DNA of 11,912 bases from CAIXMG01 sp964628065. Lineage in GTDB: Bacteria > Patescibacteriota > Minisyncoccia > Phycocordibacterales > UBA1006. Positions 11,860-11,912 of the stretch are shown piece by piece (position 1 is the stretch's first letter; every line of letters begins with the position of its first letter). Location: contig CAZVLM010000019.1 in assembly GCA_964628065.1 (NCBI GenBank), positions 1-11,912 of the forward strand, written 5' to 3'. The notes below the pieces were generated by a model. The model worked only from the letters and a program-made list of their open reading frames with translations. It made no database searches and had not been told where the DNA came from. A program made the position numbers and the translations under genes.

Positions 11860-11912
11860 TTTTAGTAGAGTTTGATCCTAGCTCAGGATGAACGCTGGCG
11901 GCGTGGATAAGG
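11860..11912 (+). rRNA. 16S ribosomal RNA, 5' end (partial)
   Basis: AGAGTTTGATCCTAGCTCAG (11867-11886) followed by GATGAACGCTGGCGGCGTGG is the universal 5' end of bacterial 16S rRNA. AGAG corresponds to E. coli position 8, so the mature 5' end is near 11860; the gene runs off the window. Helix 1 forms as GAGTT (11868-11872) / AGCTC (11880-11884). The base at E. coli position 21 is A instead of the usual G, which makes a U-A pair of the usual U-G. The TGGCTCAG to TAGCTCAG change also mismatches the common 27F primer. The sequence style fits Parcubacteria-type CPR bacteria. Confidence 0.97.

Noticed and set aside
1..11912. tRNA genes, CRISPR arrays, insertion sequences or att sites
   Set aside because: No cloverleaf sequence, regularly spaced repeat array, transposase frame or paired terminal inverted repeats were seen on either strand.

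Overview
The window suggests an ultra-small bacterium of the Candidate Phyla Radiation (Patescibacteria), most likely from the Parcubacteria/Paceibacteria side. Three things point there. The 16S rRNA start is Parcubacteria-like (AGAGTTTGATCCTAGCTCAGGATGAACGC... then GCGTGGATAAGG). Several genes carry a strong -10 box 6-12 nt before the start codon, which implies leaderless or nearly leaderless mRNAs. There is also a giant protein of a type I associate from memory with CPR genomes. This placement is inference; I could not run a 16S or protein search. The genetic code looks standard: mreB and tgt read through at family length, and all eleven called genes stop with TAA or TAG.

Layout from left to right, all called genes on the + strand. 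(1) 1-1884: mreB-mreC, a short cell-shape operon with overlapping genes, closed by a hairpin/T-run. (2) 1918-2289: a small, possibly BECR-fold nuclease-like protein with its own leaderless promoter. A minus-strand promoter/terminator pair just downstream frames a putative RNA of about 80 nt. (3) 2439-3639: a two-gene operon of a UlaG-like metallo-beta-lactamase-fold hydrolase and an RBBP9/YdeN-type alpha/beta serine hydrolase. (4) 3692-7855: a two-gene operon of a 53-aa charged helical protein and a 1332-aa protein. The large protein has an acidic coiled-coil N-terminus, degenerate helical repeats and, at its C-terminus, two successive polymerase-beta-type nucleotidyltransferase signatures. 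(5) 7889-9112: tgt (tRNA-guanine transglycosylase) with a leaderless promoter. (6) 9205-11452: a cassette of an orphan 134-aa protein and two paralogous two-TM membrane proteins. Each gene ends in its own strong intrinsic terminator, and the two paralogues have almost the same one. (7) 11453-11912: the rRNA promoter and leader region and the first ~53 nt of 16S rRNA.

The housekeeping parts (mreBC, tgt, rrn) are ordinary. The least explained part is the 53-aa/1332-aa gene pair, whose large protein appears to combine helical repeats with two nucleotidyltransferase modules. Next come the duplicated membrane-protein cassette beside the rRNA operon and the antisense-side small RNA candidate. Promoter use is strikingly uniform: TGCTATA(G/C)T recurs before mreB, tgt, 16S rRNA and the putative small RNA.
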